A stretch of 64,000 nucleotides of DNA from UBA4416 sp048498515 (GTDB taxonomy: Bacteria; Bacteroidota; Bacteroidia; B-17B0; Aurantibacillaceae), in assembly GCA_048498515.1 (NCBI GenBank), contig JBEHXV010000007.1, positions 62,001-126,000 on the forward strand, given 5' to 3'. Shown here in pieces: positions 1 to 9,950 of the stretch (position 1 is its first letter; every line of letters starts with the position of its first letter). A program made the position numbers and the translations under genes. The notes beneath the pieces were generated by a model. It searched no databases. It had not been told where the DNA came from and saw only the letters and a program-made list of their open reading frames with translations.

Positions 1-255
1 AAGGATTCTTTTTTTGCTTTAAGCTGGCTTATCAATGAACTGGGAATACTAAAGGACAAGATCATTACATTGCATGAGTTGAAAGACGCCATTTATGTTG
101 CAGAAGATGTGAGCGAAGAAAAAGCACTGGCTAAAGCCATTTCTATTCTGGGTTTAAAAAAGAGTGCTGAAAAAGATGTGTTAAAAGAAGCATCGGAAAA
201 GATAAGGACCGTTTTTGAAAAAGATAAAATCCTCGATCACCTGCTTATCGCATAA
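1..255 (+). CDS. C-terminal fragment of an unrecognised protein
   Basis: The reading frame is open from the first base of the window and ends at TAA 253-255, giving about 84 residues of a C-terminus whose start lies outside. The visible part is charged and looks helical (many Lys, Glu, Ala and Leu), with no membrane segment and no motif that I recognise. It converges on porU and the two genes overlap by 11 bp at their 3' ends. No function is proposed. Confidence 0.6.
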   Translation, partial: KDSFFALSWLINELGILKDKIITLHELKDAIYVAEDVSEEKALAKAISILGLKKSAEKDVLKEASEKIRTVFEKDKILDHLLIA

Positions 256-3200
256 TCACCAGTTTTCCGATCCCCTTTTTAAAGAAAGAATCCGCTTCGG
301 TTTCACGTTTTTCCATGGCCTGCCCGTTATGCCTTGTAATAACACGGTACAGGTAAACGCCATTGGCCAGCTTGTCCCCAAACTCATCCCTGCCATCCCA
401 GGCATAACTGGTAATGTTACGACCTATGTGCAAATTGCCCAATTCGTTCTTGGTGATCTCTCTCACCACTTTACCTGTAATGGTCATAATTTGAATAATA
501 AACACATCAGGCGTTTCGCTGCCGGTAAGCGTGAACACAAATTTAGTGGAGGTACTGAAAGGGTTTGGATAATTTAATACTTCCGTCACGGTTTCTTTAT
601 TAACCACCTCGAACTGGATGTTATAGTCTGTAGCACCCGACACGTTTTTGGTCCTATCGGCAGTTTGTACAATCAGTTTGTATTTTCCGTCCTCCATCAG
701 TTCGGGCCGCCATTCTATTTTACAGGCATTATTTGGCAATTGTGCCGGCGTAAACTGAAGTCCGCTATGAGAATAATACAGGCGTTTGTCAACCGACTGG
801 TTCGGGTAGCGTATGTATAATTTATAATCATTGGTGTCATTGAGCGCCAGGAACTTGTTCTCGTCTTTTAAAGTTACCAGTACATAAGGTTTTGCTGAAA
901 CAATGTCACCGTTCAAAATATGTGTGCCATCAAACGTCACATCCAGCAAAGGATTTATTTTGTCGCTTATAACGTTGAACGGAATCCTCACCACATTATT
1001 GAAGTGGTACTGCTCTCTCTGGTATTTGCTGTTTGCCGGCGGATTCACGTCTACCCACAGGTAATTGGCTCCTGTGTAGTCAATGTGATTGGAATCAAGA
1101 TCATTGTAGCTTTTAAAGTTAATGGTATCCATAATAACCTGTCCCGGATTGAAAAGATTGCGTTTCAATTTTTGAGGCAGGTAATGCAATACCCTGCTTT
1201 TGTCCTCTATCCAGTAAGTTACTACCAGGCTATCAGTAAAAGGCAAAGGACCAATATTTTCTATGGGTAGTGTTACAATTAAGCTTTCGCCCTCCTGCAA
1301 ATCAGTTTTATTAATGGTATAACCTTTCTTGGGGTTAATGGCACATTCCGGAGCTTCATCATAATAGACCTGCCATTTTTTTAACTGGGGCGGTGTCAGG
1401 TAAAGCGTGTCGCTCATGCGCGCCACCAATTGCATATAAGGATAGGTAGCTGCATTTACATAATGAGCAAGATCATATATGTCGGTACTGTCGCGGGTAA
1501 AGCGGGCAAGCGTATCACGCGTACCGTTAGCCTTGATGCCTATCACCTGTATCAGGATACTGTCGCTGTTTGGCAGCTCCAGTGGTTTTTGGCTCCAGTG
1601 CAGGCTGTTCCATTGTGCCGAAGGCCCTATGAGCTCAGAGGCAATATAGCCATTGTTCCACCTGGTTTTTAAGGTGTCCTGTAATTTTATCGCGCTTCGG
1701 TTATTGGCGCCAAAAACCTCGTGGGCTGTACCGGGTGCAATGCTAGTATGTTTGGTGCCATAAATAATATAAGGTACAGTATCTTTGATGAAGCTCATGG
1801 CCGAAGCTCCAAACTTTTCGAACTCCGCTCTTAATGCCGGCGAGTAGCTTTGCGACGCATGGTTTTGCTGCGACCAGGCAAGGATCTTTTGATTGGGAGG
1901 AATTCCTGCTAAAAAGATCCTCATGTCATCCTGCCAGTTTGGTGTTGCTACGCCACAAAAATTGGAGGAACCGAACGATACCACCTTAAAAGTATAGTTT
2001 GGGTTACAGATACAGTTATTGTAACTGCCCAGGCCCGCAGTTGTTATATACTGTTCCATAGGCCTGGCTGATATGGAATCGAAAACGGCAAAAGACCAGC
2101 CGCCAGGAGAACAGGAATAATAATCCTCCAGCGAATTATTTACCTTGTAATTAATGGCATCAAAAGCCACATAAGGTAAAAAGCCGTCATTACATTCCAG
2201 CGATTTGATGTCGTTCTCAAAGTCGAAGCGTCGTTGCGCCCGTTTAAACTTAACGAACTGGTAAGCATCGTTCTTAAACTGGTGAAAGTGCGATTGCCCC
2301 CAGCCATGCTTGTCCCTGTACACCTCAAACGAGCTTTCACGCCAATTAATGCGATCGTTTGTGGTTACCGAATCTTTGGTAATGCGCCAAAAATAAACCG
2401 TACTGTCACCTTCGGTTAAATTAACGGTCCATTCAATCACGCCTCCAATACTATTAACAATAGTAGAGTTTATAGGTGATTGAAACGTATCATTGGTATC
2501 GAGCTGGATCTTGTAATTGGCAGCCGGCGCAAACGGATCGGCCGTAGTGGCTTTCAGGGTAATCTGGCTGGTATTTGGAATGATGGCGTATTTATAAGGA
2601 TATACCGGAATGACGTCGCCACCCGGAATAAAAAGGTCAACGGTACCGTTGGTTGAATTGTTTGTTTCCAGCAACTCATTGATGGTATTAAAGAAATCGA
2701 TGTTTACCGAAAAATGATTCAGCCCGATGCCATTTTCAAAATCCTTCGGAATAAAAAAGCTTAGCACACTGGCATTAAAAGGCGCTTTTACCTGTTTGGT
2801 GAAAGCAATGGTATTACCGGTTGGAAACGTCCGTTCAACTTTCACAATAAAAGTATCTTTTATTACTTTCCCTAAGTTGCGGATATTGATGTTAATGCCA
2901 ATGGAGTCGGGATAGCTTGCCGTGTTGAACGAGATGCTGGAATTATGGATCTCGTAATCGGGCAAAGCAAAAGCATTTAACCTGATGTAGGGGTCGCCTT
3001 CCAGCGTCAGTTCAAGGCAGGATATTTCCCTGAGCGGCCAAAAAGAAAATGAATTGTAATAGCAGGAATTTTTTAAAGCATCGCCTATGCCTCTGTAATA
3101 TTTATAATAAGCCAACGATCTGTAAAGCTCTGTCGACAGGGGACTTAACTCGCTCTCTACGCCTGAGGAAGAAGAAGCTATAAAGCCAATGCTACCTCTA

Positions 3201-5296
3201 TTCTGTATGAGTGTAAAATTTTCGCTGGAACTGGTAACGCCGGGTAAATGGATGTTTCCCGAGTAGCAGGAGTTGGCAATGAAGAGCGGATACTTATTGG
3301 TGTTACTATATACAGTAGGGTCATCTATGGATTGATCGAAACCGGTAGTAGAACCATGCCCGAAAAAATTAATGATGGAACAGCCATAGTCGATCATTCG
3401 TTTTACCGAATCGCTGATATTGATCTGGATTGGGGCTGTGGTTGTTTTTTTGAACGTGTATACCTTGCCTCCGTAAAGTGTATCCGATATAATTCCTGCC
3501 TGGTAATTAAGGTAGGATTCGAAAGACGATTGCTGGCTTGCATTAATACCTCCGGCAAAATGCAGTACCCGCTTATGCCAGCCCAGGGTATCGCTTTGTG
3601 TAAGGCCGTATTCATGTGCCTTCACTTTGTTGAGGTAATCTACAACCGTGGCGTTTGTTTTGGCTGAAACGCGTCCGGTAGGAAGATACGGAACCACCGA
3701 GCTGGTTCCTTTTAATCCTGCTGTAAATAAATTGTCGGATGAGGGACGGCCCATGGTAGGAACAAAGCAGCTATCCCAATTGTCTCTTACCTCATAATTA
3801 TTAATGGACTTGCCAATCAGTAACAGGTACTTTGGCTCAGTAGGCAAGCTGTCAATTAAAAATTTACAAAAATTGCGGATGGCCAGTGGATTTTTTCTGT
3901 TCCCGTAAGCAAACTGGTCATAAAGGTCATCCACATCCGCCAGCACCACATTGTTCGATCCTCCATCAAAGCTTTGCCTGTAGCTTTTGTAAGAATTGGC
4001 CGCGCTGAGAAAATTTTTGTGTGTTACGATCAGGTAAGCCGAATCGGGATGGGTGGCCGTATAGTTCACAAAATAACCGCTTTGGTTTACAGGCGTTAAG
4101 GCATTGATATTAATAACGTTTGAAGAGTTGGTGAGTAAACATTTTTTTTGAGAGCCCGAGTTGGGCACCAATACTTTTGCACCACCCGAGGCGGCAATAA
4201 CCGTAATGTATTTATGGTTAGTGAGGTCGTAAAAAATGGGCGTATAGGTAAGGGTTAAGACAGAGGCGATATTGAGATAACTTTTTGAAAGTGCAAGATT
4301 ATCATCCAGGTAAAACACCTGTTGGGAAGCGCCGCCAAAATCAGTCTTTTGAGGGTAACGGATGCGAATGTAATGCGTGGTGTTTTTTTGATTTCCGGCA
4401 ATGCTGCCCAACGCGGGATCATTGACATTAGTAACCGACACATAAGAGTTATCCTGTAACTGATCGGAAGTGATTTGCTTTTCAATCAGGAACTGCTTGT
4501 AACCGTTAAATGTGGTATCGTTTAACGTAACCGTATTGCCGGTGTTGTCAAAATAAGAAACCTTTATATGGTGATCGTAGTTAGCACCGGCAGGAGGATC
4601 GTAACTGGAGCCTGAATAGCTGGCCTGGATATATACGGGCAGGGTAGGCGACTGGTAAACCAACTGCGAGGGGTTAGAGCTGATGATGTTTCCAGCGTTC
4701 ATCATAACTGTTACTCCAAATCCTTCACCTTCAATATTGCGTGGGTCTTCCAGCAGGCCGCTGGGAATATTTCCCGGGGCATAGTGGCTGGCAAAACTGG
4801 TTACCCTGTCGGCATAAAAATAATCGGCGGGAACATAGCCTGTAAATACCGTATCAGTTTCAGGAGTGACCCGTTTATTGGTAATGGAAGAGTTCCAGGT
4901 AATGTAAGCGTAATTAGTGTCATTGTACAAAGCCACATAAGGGTTTGGTAAACGAAGGATGTTGTAGTAAGCAGCAGAGTCAAACCCGCAATCGTTCCTT
5001 TCGGCGTAAAACTCAATATAATCGCTGCTATTAAATACATTGTCGCTTTCGCCCTTCACATAAATGTGTTGTTCCTGTCCTTTAATGAACAATTGGAAAT
5101 TTTTAGGATCAAGTGTCGTTAGTGGAATTCCTGAGTTGGCAAGCGTAATCGAATCAATACGGTACAGGCCTGTTTTTGGAATGCTGATGCGGTAATGTTT
5201 CTGAGAATAGTTTATCCATTCGTTGCCATATGCCTGTGCCGATAGCCTGACGCTAACACATAACAGGAAGGCAATAACGAATAAACGTTTTATCAT
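245..5296 (-). CDS. porU: Type IX secretion system sortase PorU
   Basis: PorU is the cell-surface cysteine peptidase that removes T9SS C-terminal signals and attaches cargo to the surface. The 1683-residue protein starts with a signal peptide ending near SAQA. A gingipain-like peptidase C25 domain occupies roughly residues 420-800; its catalytic dyad is visible as His647 in FFGHGS and Cys677 in NSCYSGN. Ig-like and interdomain repeats follow, and the protein ends with a FlgD-like/CTD-type domain (YPNPF near residue 1590, then WDGRDEFG and NGVYLYRV). Length and architecture fit PorU of non-Porphyromonas Bacteroidota. The start codon overlaps the porV stop (ATGA), so the two are translationally coupled. 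The 3' end overlaps a convergent gene by 11 bp. The peptidase assignment is firm; the PorU name also rests on the porV neighbour. Confidence 0.92.
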   Translation of the reverse strand: MIKRLFVIAFLLCVSVRLSAQAYGNEWINYSQKHYRISIPKTGLYRIDSITLANSGIPLTTLDPKNFQLFIKGQEQHIYVKGESDNVFNSSDYIEFYAERNDCGFDSAAYYNILRLPNPYVALYNDTNYAYITWNSSITNKRVTPETDTVFTGYVPADYFYADRVTSFASHYAPGNIPSGLLEDPRNIEGEGFGVTVMMNAGNIISSNPSQLVYQSPTLPVYIQASYSGSSYDPPAGANYDHHIKVSYFDNTGNTVTLNDTTFNGYKQFLIEKQITSDQLQDNSYVSVTNVNDPALGSIAGNQKNTTHYIRIRYPQKTDFGGASQQVFYLDDNLALSKSYLNIASVLTLTYTPIFYDLTNHKYITVIAASGGAKVLVPNSGSQKKCLLTNSSNVININALTPVNQSGYFVNYTATHPDSAYLIVTHKNFLSAANSYKSYRQSFDGGSNNVVLADVDDLYDQFAYGNRKNPLAIRNFCKFLIDSLPTEPKYLLLIGKSINNYEVRDNWDSCFVPTMGRPSSDNLFTAGLKGTSSVVPYLPTGRVSAKTNATVVDYLNKVKAHEYGLTQSDTLGWHKRVLHFAGGINASQQSSFESYLNYQAGIISDTLYGGKVYTFKKTTTAPIQINISDSVKRMIDYGCSIINFFGHGSTTGFDQSIDDPTVYSNTNKYPLFIANSCYSGNIHLPGVTSSSENFTLIQNRGSIGFIASSSSGVESELSPLSTELYRSLAYYKYYRGIGDALKNSCYYNSFSFWPLREISCLELTLEGDPYIRLNAFALPDYEIHNSSISFNTASYPDSIGININIRNLGKVIKDTFIVKVERTFPTGNTIAFTKQVKAPFNASVLSFFIPKDFENGIGLNHFSVNIDFFNTINELLETNNSTNGTVDLFIPGGDVIPVYPYKYAIIPNTSQITLKATTADPFAPAANYKIQLDTNDTFQSPINSTIVNSIGGVIEWTVNLTEGDSTVYFWRITKDSVTTNDRINWRESSFEVYRDKHGWGQSHFHQFKNDAYQFVKFKRAQRRFDFENDIKSLECNDGFLPYVAFDAINYKVNNSLEDYYSCSPGGWSFAVFDSISARPMEQYITTAGLGSYNNCICNPNYTFKVVSFGSSNFCGVATPNWQDDMRIFLAGIPPNQKILAWSQQNHASQSYSPALRAEFEKFGASAMSFIKDTVPYIIYGTKHTSIAPGTAHEVFGANNRSAIKLQDTLKTRWNNGYIASELIGPSAQWNSLHWSQKPLELPNSDSILIQVIGIKANGTRDTLARFTRDSTDIYDLAHYVNAATYPYMQLVARMSDTLYLTPPQLKKWQVYYDEAPECAINPKKGYTINKTDLQEGESLIVTLPIENIGPLPFTDSLVVTYWIEDKSRVLHYLPQKLKRNLFNPGQVIMDTINFKSYNDLDSNHIDYTGANYLWVDVNPPANSKYQREQYHFNNVVRIPFNVISDKINPLLDVTFDGTHILNGDIVSAKPYVLVTLKDENKFLALNDTNDYKLYIRYPNQSVDKRLYYSHSGLQFTPAQLPNNACKIEWRPELMEDGKYKLIVQTADRTKNVSGATDYNIQFEVVNKETVTEVLNYPNPFSTSTKFVFTLTGSETPDVFIIQIMTITGKVVREITKNELGNLHIGRNITSYAWDGRDEFGDKLANGVYLYRVITRHNGQAMEKRETEADSFFKKGIGKLVIMR

Positions 5297-6372
5297 TTAA
5301 CCAGCTTTTTATTAATATCTATTTTCACCGTAAAAATGTGCGAGTACAAGGACGTGGACACATTGCCAATATTGGTCATGGCATAATCCAGGGCAAATAT
5401 TTTATATTTTATCCCTACGCCAATATTTGGCTGTATGGTCGTGATATTATTGCCCGTTACATTTTTTGCTTTCTGAACATTGCCGATACCACCTCTTAAG
5501 AAAATGAATTGTTTGTAACCCAGTTCCAAACCTAAAGCCGGCTCCATGCTCCATGCCTTTGTTTTTACAACGGTATTACGTTTCCCGTCAAATGTATTGA
5601 TGAAATTTACTTCCGCGCCAATCGAGATCTTGTCGCTCCAAACAAACCAGGTGCGGGTAGCCCCTAAAATTAAGCGTGGCACAGTTACCTCTACCGAGTT
5701 GCTCGGGATATCGTTACCTGTTACGGCAAATGTTTGTTTCACATCATCCGATAAGTTATAGCTCCAGGCATTGAAGGTGCCGGTAATATCGCGTCCCATG
5801 GCGGCAAAACGCCAGTTCTTGTAATCATACATGGCGCCCACATCAAGGCCAAATCCCCAGGCACCACCAAAATCGCCCAGCTTGCGGCGAATGATCTTGG
5901 CATTGGCACCTATTTTCACGCCTTTCAGTTTAGGCATGCTGCGCGCGTAGGATAACAATACTGCCGCGTCAACCGCGTTAAAGCTTTTTAAGCGCGAGTA
6001 ATCCACATTACCGTTGGCATCAATTAATTCGGTGGTATTAGGGATATTATCCACGCCAAAACGAATGAAGGTCAGGCCAGCTACGCTGTTGCTGTCAATA
6101 CGCTTTGAGGCGCCAATAAAATCGTATTTGGCAATGCCGGCAAAATATTCGGCATGCATTAAGCCAACCTGTAAATTACTTTTTTGCAACAATAAGCCTG
6201 CAGGGTTCCAGTAGCCGGCCGTTACATCATTAACCGAAGCCACGTTGGCATTAGCCATTGACAAAGCACGCGCGCCAACACCAACACTTAAAAATTCGTT
6301 ACTGTATTTGGCTACCTGGCCAAATCCGGTTAATGTGGTAATAAACAAAAATACAACAAGTAAGTGCTTCAT
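5293..6372 (-). CDS. porV: Type IX secretion system outer-membrane protein PorV (LptO)
   Basis: PorV is a FadL-like outer-membrane barrel that collects cargo from the SprA translocon and delivers it to PorU. The 359-residue protein has a signal peptide ending near TGFGQ, then the family start SNEFLSVGVGARALSMANA and the conserved NAGYWNPAGL-type segment (here VNDVTAGYWNPAGLL). It continues with alternating amphipathic strands and ends in a beta-strand (FTVKIDINKKLVK). It is the upstream gene of a two-gene operon with porU, overlapping by 4 bp, which is the usual arrangement in the phylum. Confidence 0.93.
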   Translation of the reverse strand: MKHLLVVFLFITTLTGFGQVAKYSNEFLSVGVGARALSMANANVASVNDVTAGYWNPAGLLLQKSNLQVGLMHAEYFAGIAKYDFIGASKRIDSNSVAGLTFIRFGVDNIPNTTELIDANGNVDYSRLKSFNAVDAAVLLSYARSMPKLKGVKIGANAKIIRRKLGDFGGAWGFGLDVGAMYDYKNWRFAAMGRDITGTFNAWSYNLSDDVKQTFAVTGNDIPSNSVEVTVPRLILGATRTWFVWSDKISIGAEVNFINTFDGKRNTVVKTKAWSMEPALGLELGYKQFIFLRGGIGNVQKAKNVTGNNITTIQPNIGVGIKYKIFALDYAMTNIGNVSTSLYSHIFTVKIDINKKLVK

Positions 6373-6427
6373 AATCAGGTTAAAATTAAGTAATTTTTTT
6401 GAAATAACGTGGGTTGTATAACGTTAA

Positions 6428-7360
6428 CTATTTGGTAATATTGTTAAAGTCCCGCGCTATTTTTTGGGTATAAATCCGGGCCCCGGCATACAGCAGGTGG
6501 TAATTATCCTCAAAATAACCTTTATCGTTCATAATTTCAGAGTCTTCGGAGTAATTGAAGAGCGGAATCCCCTTTGCTGCAGCAATATTCCGGTATTGTT
6601 CAATGATCTGGTCTTTATTTATAACTTCCTTTTGCGCGTCTTTATATGCGGGAGATATTGTAAAGATAAGCCGGCAATGATGGACGTTGCAAAAATTTAC
6701 GACTGAATCAAGATATTGCCTGTTTTCGGAGGAAATAATGCCGGTGAAACGTTTTACCTTAAAATTATATTCCTTGTCGCGGTTCATGTTCCGGTAAAAA
6801 CCTTTGCAAAAACTATCATCATACAATCCCGGTTTTTTGAGCCAACCGTGCAGGGCCGCGCTCAAACTTTTGGTGTTTAAATACGGAAGCGCGTATACGG
6901 GCACATGTTTAAAATAGTTGAATCGCTTGTCAATTTGCTTAAAACCATTGTACAAGACATCATTATCAAGATAAGGAATATACTGGTTGAAATTGAATAC
7001 GGTGTCTGTACTTAAATGGCTAATGTGGTAATCAATTTCAAATAAAATGGTTTTTGGCATTTGGCTGTTCTTGCAATAGGCTTTCAGGGCAATGTAGGAC
7101 ACGCGGGTGGAGGCTCCAGCCAGGCCAATATTGTAGGAGTTGGTGCCTGTTAGCGAATCAAACAAGCTATTATCCAAATGCATGAATGCCCTCGAAGAAC
7201 CGGCAATTAGGGTATTATAACTATTTTTTTTCAGGAAAATGGTAGTGTATTTTTCAAAATTGCCTTTCGGGTTCCGGCGAATGCCTTCCATCACAAACCA
7301 TTGCAAGGCGTAAAGCAAGGCAATGGTAATGAGTGAATATGTTATCGCTTTTTTAATCAA
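6428..7360 (-). CDS. SGNH-fold (DltD/AlgX-like) partner of an MBOAT acyltransferase
   Basis: This 310-residue protein has one N-terminal membrane anchor (about residues 5-25) and an extracytoplasmic domain. The domain has a GSSRA motif (candidate nucleophile Ser56) and a C-terminal DNYH (Asp285, His288), matching the GDS and DxxH pattern of SGNH hydrolases. It overlaps the MBOAT gene by 4 bp, and such pairs usually transfer acetyl groups from the MBOAT protein to an exported polysaccharide. The exact substrate cannot be read from sequence. It could alternatively be an esterase; the coupling to MBOAT favours an O-acetyltransferase partner. Confidence 0.75.
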   Translation of the reverse strand: MIKKAITYSLITIALLYALQWFVMEGIRRNPKGNFEKYTTIFLKKNSYNTLIAGSSRAFMHLDNSLFDSLTGTNSYNIGLAGASTRVSYIALKAYCKNSQMPKTILFEIDYHISHLSTDTVFNFNQYIPYLDNDVLYNGFKQIDKRFNYFKHVPVYALPYLNTKSLSAALHGWLKKPGLYDDSFCKGFYRNMNRDKEYNFKVKRFTGIISSENRQYLDSVVNFCNVHHCRLIFTISPAYKDAQKEVINKDQIIEQYRNIAAAKGIPLFNYSEDSEIMNDKGYFEDNYHLLYAGARIYTQKIARDFNNITK

Positions 7361-8763
7361 AATTGAAAATAGAAGAAGGGGTTTGTGTTAAAATTACCGA
7401 GTAAGAATAAGCTGCTTAAGATCACCATATAAAATGCCGGTTTGTAAACAGAATGATAACCTTTAAGCTGATGAAGAATGGAGAATTCTTCGTTCAGTTC
7501 TTTTAAAAATAATAATACAATAAAGAAAACGCATAATGCAACAAAGAACAGGTCGTTGATGCCTGCCATTTCAGGAATAAAGGCCCTTGCATTGAAATGA
7601 CCGAACAGGTTTGAAAAAATAACACCGACATCGTGCAGGGACCTCGCCCTGAAAATGGTGAGTGTGAGTGTGTGAATGCTGATGAGGTAGAACCAGCCCA
7701 GTATTTTGGTAAACCTGCTTTGCCTGATCTTTGGCAGAAAAATAATTTCGAGGATGTAAAACAGGCCATGCAAGGTTCCCCACAAAATTATGGGGAAAGA
7801 ACTGCCGTGCCATAAACCGCTCAGGAAAAAAACAATAAAGACATTGAAGAGCCATCGCCCGTAATTGACCCTGTTGCCTCCCAAGCCAATGTACAAATAA
7901 TCGCGGAACCAGCCGGTTAAGGAAATATGCCATCGCCGCCAAAACTCATGCAGGGAGGTGGAAAGCAAAGGACGTTTCCAGTTCAGACTTAAATTAATAC
8001 CAAATAGTTTGGCTACACCTGTTGCAATATCCGAATAGCCGCTAAAGTCGGCATATACCTGTATCACAAATAAAAAGCCGGTAAACAACACCGTCGATCC
8101 TGAAAAATGGCTCACATCATTAAACACCGGATCAACAAGGGTAGCAATATTATCGGCAATGGCCATTTTTTTGAAGAAGCCCCAGATGGTCAATTTGGCA
8201 AAAGATCCCCAGTCAATGGTTTTAAAATAATGCCTTGCCTTTAACTGCGGCATCAGGTCATCATGGCGCATAATGGGGCCGGCTACCATGTGCGGAAAAA
8301 AGGAAACGAAGAGCAAAAACTCGGGCAGGGTATCAGTGGCTTTGTATTTATTGCGGTACACATCAATGGTATAGCTTATAGACTGAAAGGTATAGAAGGA
8401 GAGGCCAGCGGGGATGACGAAATCAGATATGAGTGATGAGTGATGAGTGAAGAGTTGGAGGGAAGTGTTGTAAAATGAAACAAAATACTTAAACATAAAC
8501 AGCACGCCAATATTGCTTACCAGGCTAAATACCAGTAAGGCTTTTCGCTTTTGGTGATTGCCTGAATTGGAAATGCTTTTGGCTAAATAGAAATCGAGTG
8601 TCGAAGTACCGATCAATAATAATAAGAACCAGGGATTGTATGAGAAATAAAAATAATAGGAAGCCAGCAGCAAAAACGCGTTTCTCCACCTTGCTGGTAA
8701 AAGCCAGTAAGTGGCAAATACGCAGGGTAAAAAGATGAGGAATATGATAGAGTTAAACAGCAC
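7357..8763 (-). CDS. MBOAT family O-acyltransferase (AlgI-like)
   Basis: A 468-residue polytopic membrane protein of the alginate O-acetyltransferase AlgI/DltB class. Recognisable segments are the N-terminal ASYYFYFSYNP, AGLSFYTFQSISYTIDVYR, the HEFWRRWHISLTGWFRDYL block, and LSGLWHGSSF with the invariant His319, followed by a second His332 in WGTLHG. It probably moves an acetyl group across the inner membrane for the SGNH partner encoded next (4-bp overlap). The upstream membrane protein gene overlaps its start by 11 bp, so the three form an operon. A short low-complexity stretch (about residues 105-112, LFTHHSSLIS) is encoded by a 7-nt tandem repeat. Confidence 0.9.
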   Translation of the reverse strand: MLFNSIIFLIFLPCVFATYWLLPARWRNAFLLLASYYFYFSYNPWFLLLLIGTSTLDFYLAKSISNSGNHQKRKALLVFSLVSNIGVLFMFKYFVSFYNTSLQLFTHHSSLISDFVIPAGLSFYTFQSISYTIDVYRNKYKATDTLPEFLLFVSFFPHMVAGPIMRHDDLMPQLKARHYFKTIDWGSFAKLTIWGFFKKMAIADNIATLVDPVFNDVSHFSGSTVLFTGFLFVIQVYADFSGYSDIATGVAKLFGINLSLNWKRPLLSTSLHEFWRRWHISLTGWFRDYLYIGLGGNRVNYGRWLFNVFIVFFLSGLWHGSSFPIILWGTLHGLFYILEIIFLPKIRQSRFTKILGWFYLISIHTLTLTIFRARSLHDVGVIFSNLFGHFNARAFIPEMAGINDLFFVALCVFFIVLLFLKELNEEFSILHQLKGYHSVYKPAFYMVILSSLFLLGNFNTNPFFYFQF

Positions 8764-9886
8764 GCTTTTGCAGGTTTGAATTTAATTGACTAATTCCGTA
8801 AGCCGATAATAGAAACAGGAATGGAAAAATCACCAGCGTGTAGCGCTCACTCCATTCATTAAAAAATAAGGCAACTATAATAGCATTTAAAAGAATAATG
8901 GTGCATAAGCAAACAAACAGGGGATTGAATTTGGTGTCTTTTTTAGTGCTTATATACACACCAAAAAACGCCAGGATATAAAATACATAATGCAATGCAT
9001 TGATGAAATTGTGCGCGCCGGTATAATAGATCCGGGTGAGCTTAAAGAACGAAAAGAACTTATGAGCGTTTAATGTAAGCAACTCTCCCACACCATGCTG
9101 GTCAATAATAAAATGGTAACAATCGGCTAAGGTATAATCTCCGGGCGGCAGGGCAGGAGAGTTCCATGTTGGAAAACCATAATATACCGCACCTGCTGCA
9201 ATTTGCGAAGCAATGCCGCCATAATGCAGTTTTACAGTAAAGATCACAAGGAGAAATAAACCCAGTATCAATAAGGTGCCTAAACGAATGGTGTTTTTCT
9301 TGCAGATCAACTTATTGACATAGGCATACAACGCAAGGAAACACACGATACTAAAAATACCAACGGGTCTGGTAAACAAAAGGATCAGTCCCAGGAGAAT
9401 GACTTTTACCAGCCTGAACTTTAAATTGGCTGATAACAACGTGTACATGAATAAAAAGTTAATGGCGATGAAAAATACTTCGGAAAACAGGGTGAGCTGC
9501 CAGTACTGGAGGAGCGGGCTCAAGGCGGTGAAAGTGATCCAGAGTTTTGCTGTTGGTTCATTAATAAGTTCCAGCAGCAATTGATAAAAGCGGTAAGAAG
9601 CAAAAGCGCTCAAACACCAGGTACTTATAAAAATAAACAAGACAGGTAATTTCAACTTCACAAACACAGCCAGGTATACAATGTAGGCAGAATAAAACAA
9701 CTGGTACTCGGTAGCTTTTTTAAACTCACCATCGGTCATAGCTCCGGCTTCCGATAGGTATTTGTCGCTTTCGCCCACTATGGTGAAGCCGAACTTTAAA
9801 TACAATATAGCCAACAAAGCTATATGACAAACCATCAGTGTACTCCAAAAGAGTTTCTGGTTTTTGTATAAAGTCGTTAACAGCAT
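8753..9886 (-). CDS. Polytopic membrane protein, possible GT-C glycosyltransferase
   Basis: A 377-residue protein with about nine to ten hydrophobic segments and a short cytoplasmic tail. It has the general look of ArnT/PMT-like GT-C glycosyltransferases: a first transmembrane helix, a polar loop with acidic residues (residues 30-60), and then closely spaced helices. I see no diagnostic catalytic signature, so the family is inferred. It is the first gene of the minus-strand operon with the MBOAT acyltransferase (11-bp overlap) and the SGNH protein, which suggests a role in surface glycan synthesis or modification. Confidence 0.6.
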   Translation of the reverse strand: MLLTTLYKNQKLFWSTLMVCHIALLAILYLKFGFTIVGESDKYLSEAGAMTDGEFKKATEYQLFYSAYIVYLAVFVKLKLPVLFIFISTWCLSAFASYRFYQLLLELINEPTAKLWITFTALSPLLQYWQLTLFSEVFFIAINFLFMYTLLSANLKFRLVKVILLGLILLFTRPVGIFSIVCFLALYAYVNKLICKKNTIRLGTLLILGLFLLVIFTVKLHYGGIASQIAAGAVYYGFPTWNSPALPPGDYTLADCYHFIIDQHGVGELLTLNAHKFFSFFKLTRIYYTGAHNFINALHYVFYILAFFGVYISTKKDTKFNPLFVCLCTIILLNAIIVALFFNEWSERYTLVIFPFLFLLSAYGISQLNSNLQKRAV

Positions 9887-9906
9887 TTGGTTGATTGGTT
9901 TACTAA

Positions 9907-9930
9907 AATACTATTATTTATGATAGTATT
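9907..9930. repeat. 8-bp inverted repeat in a divergent promoter region
   Basis: The arms AATACTAT and ATAGTATT flank an 8-nt spacer. The element lies between two divergently transcribed genes (the membrane protein and pssA) and ends about 20 nt before the pssA start. It could be an operator or simply an AT-rich hairpin. Confidence 0.4.
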
Positions 9931-9950
9931 ATTAATATCTTTACCGCTGT

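Noticed and set aside
3248..3667. A 139-residue plus-strand frame opposite porU
   Set aside because: It lies opposite the conserved PorU catalytic region and shows no domain or signal.
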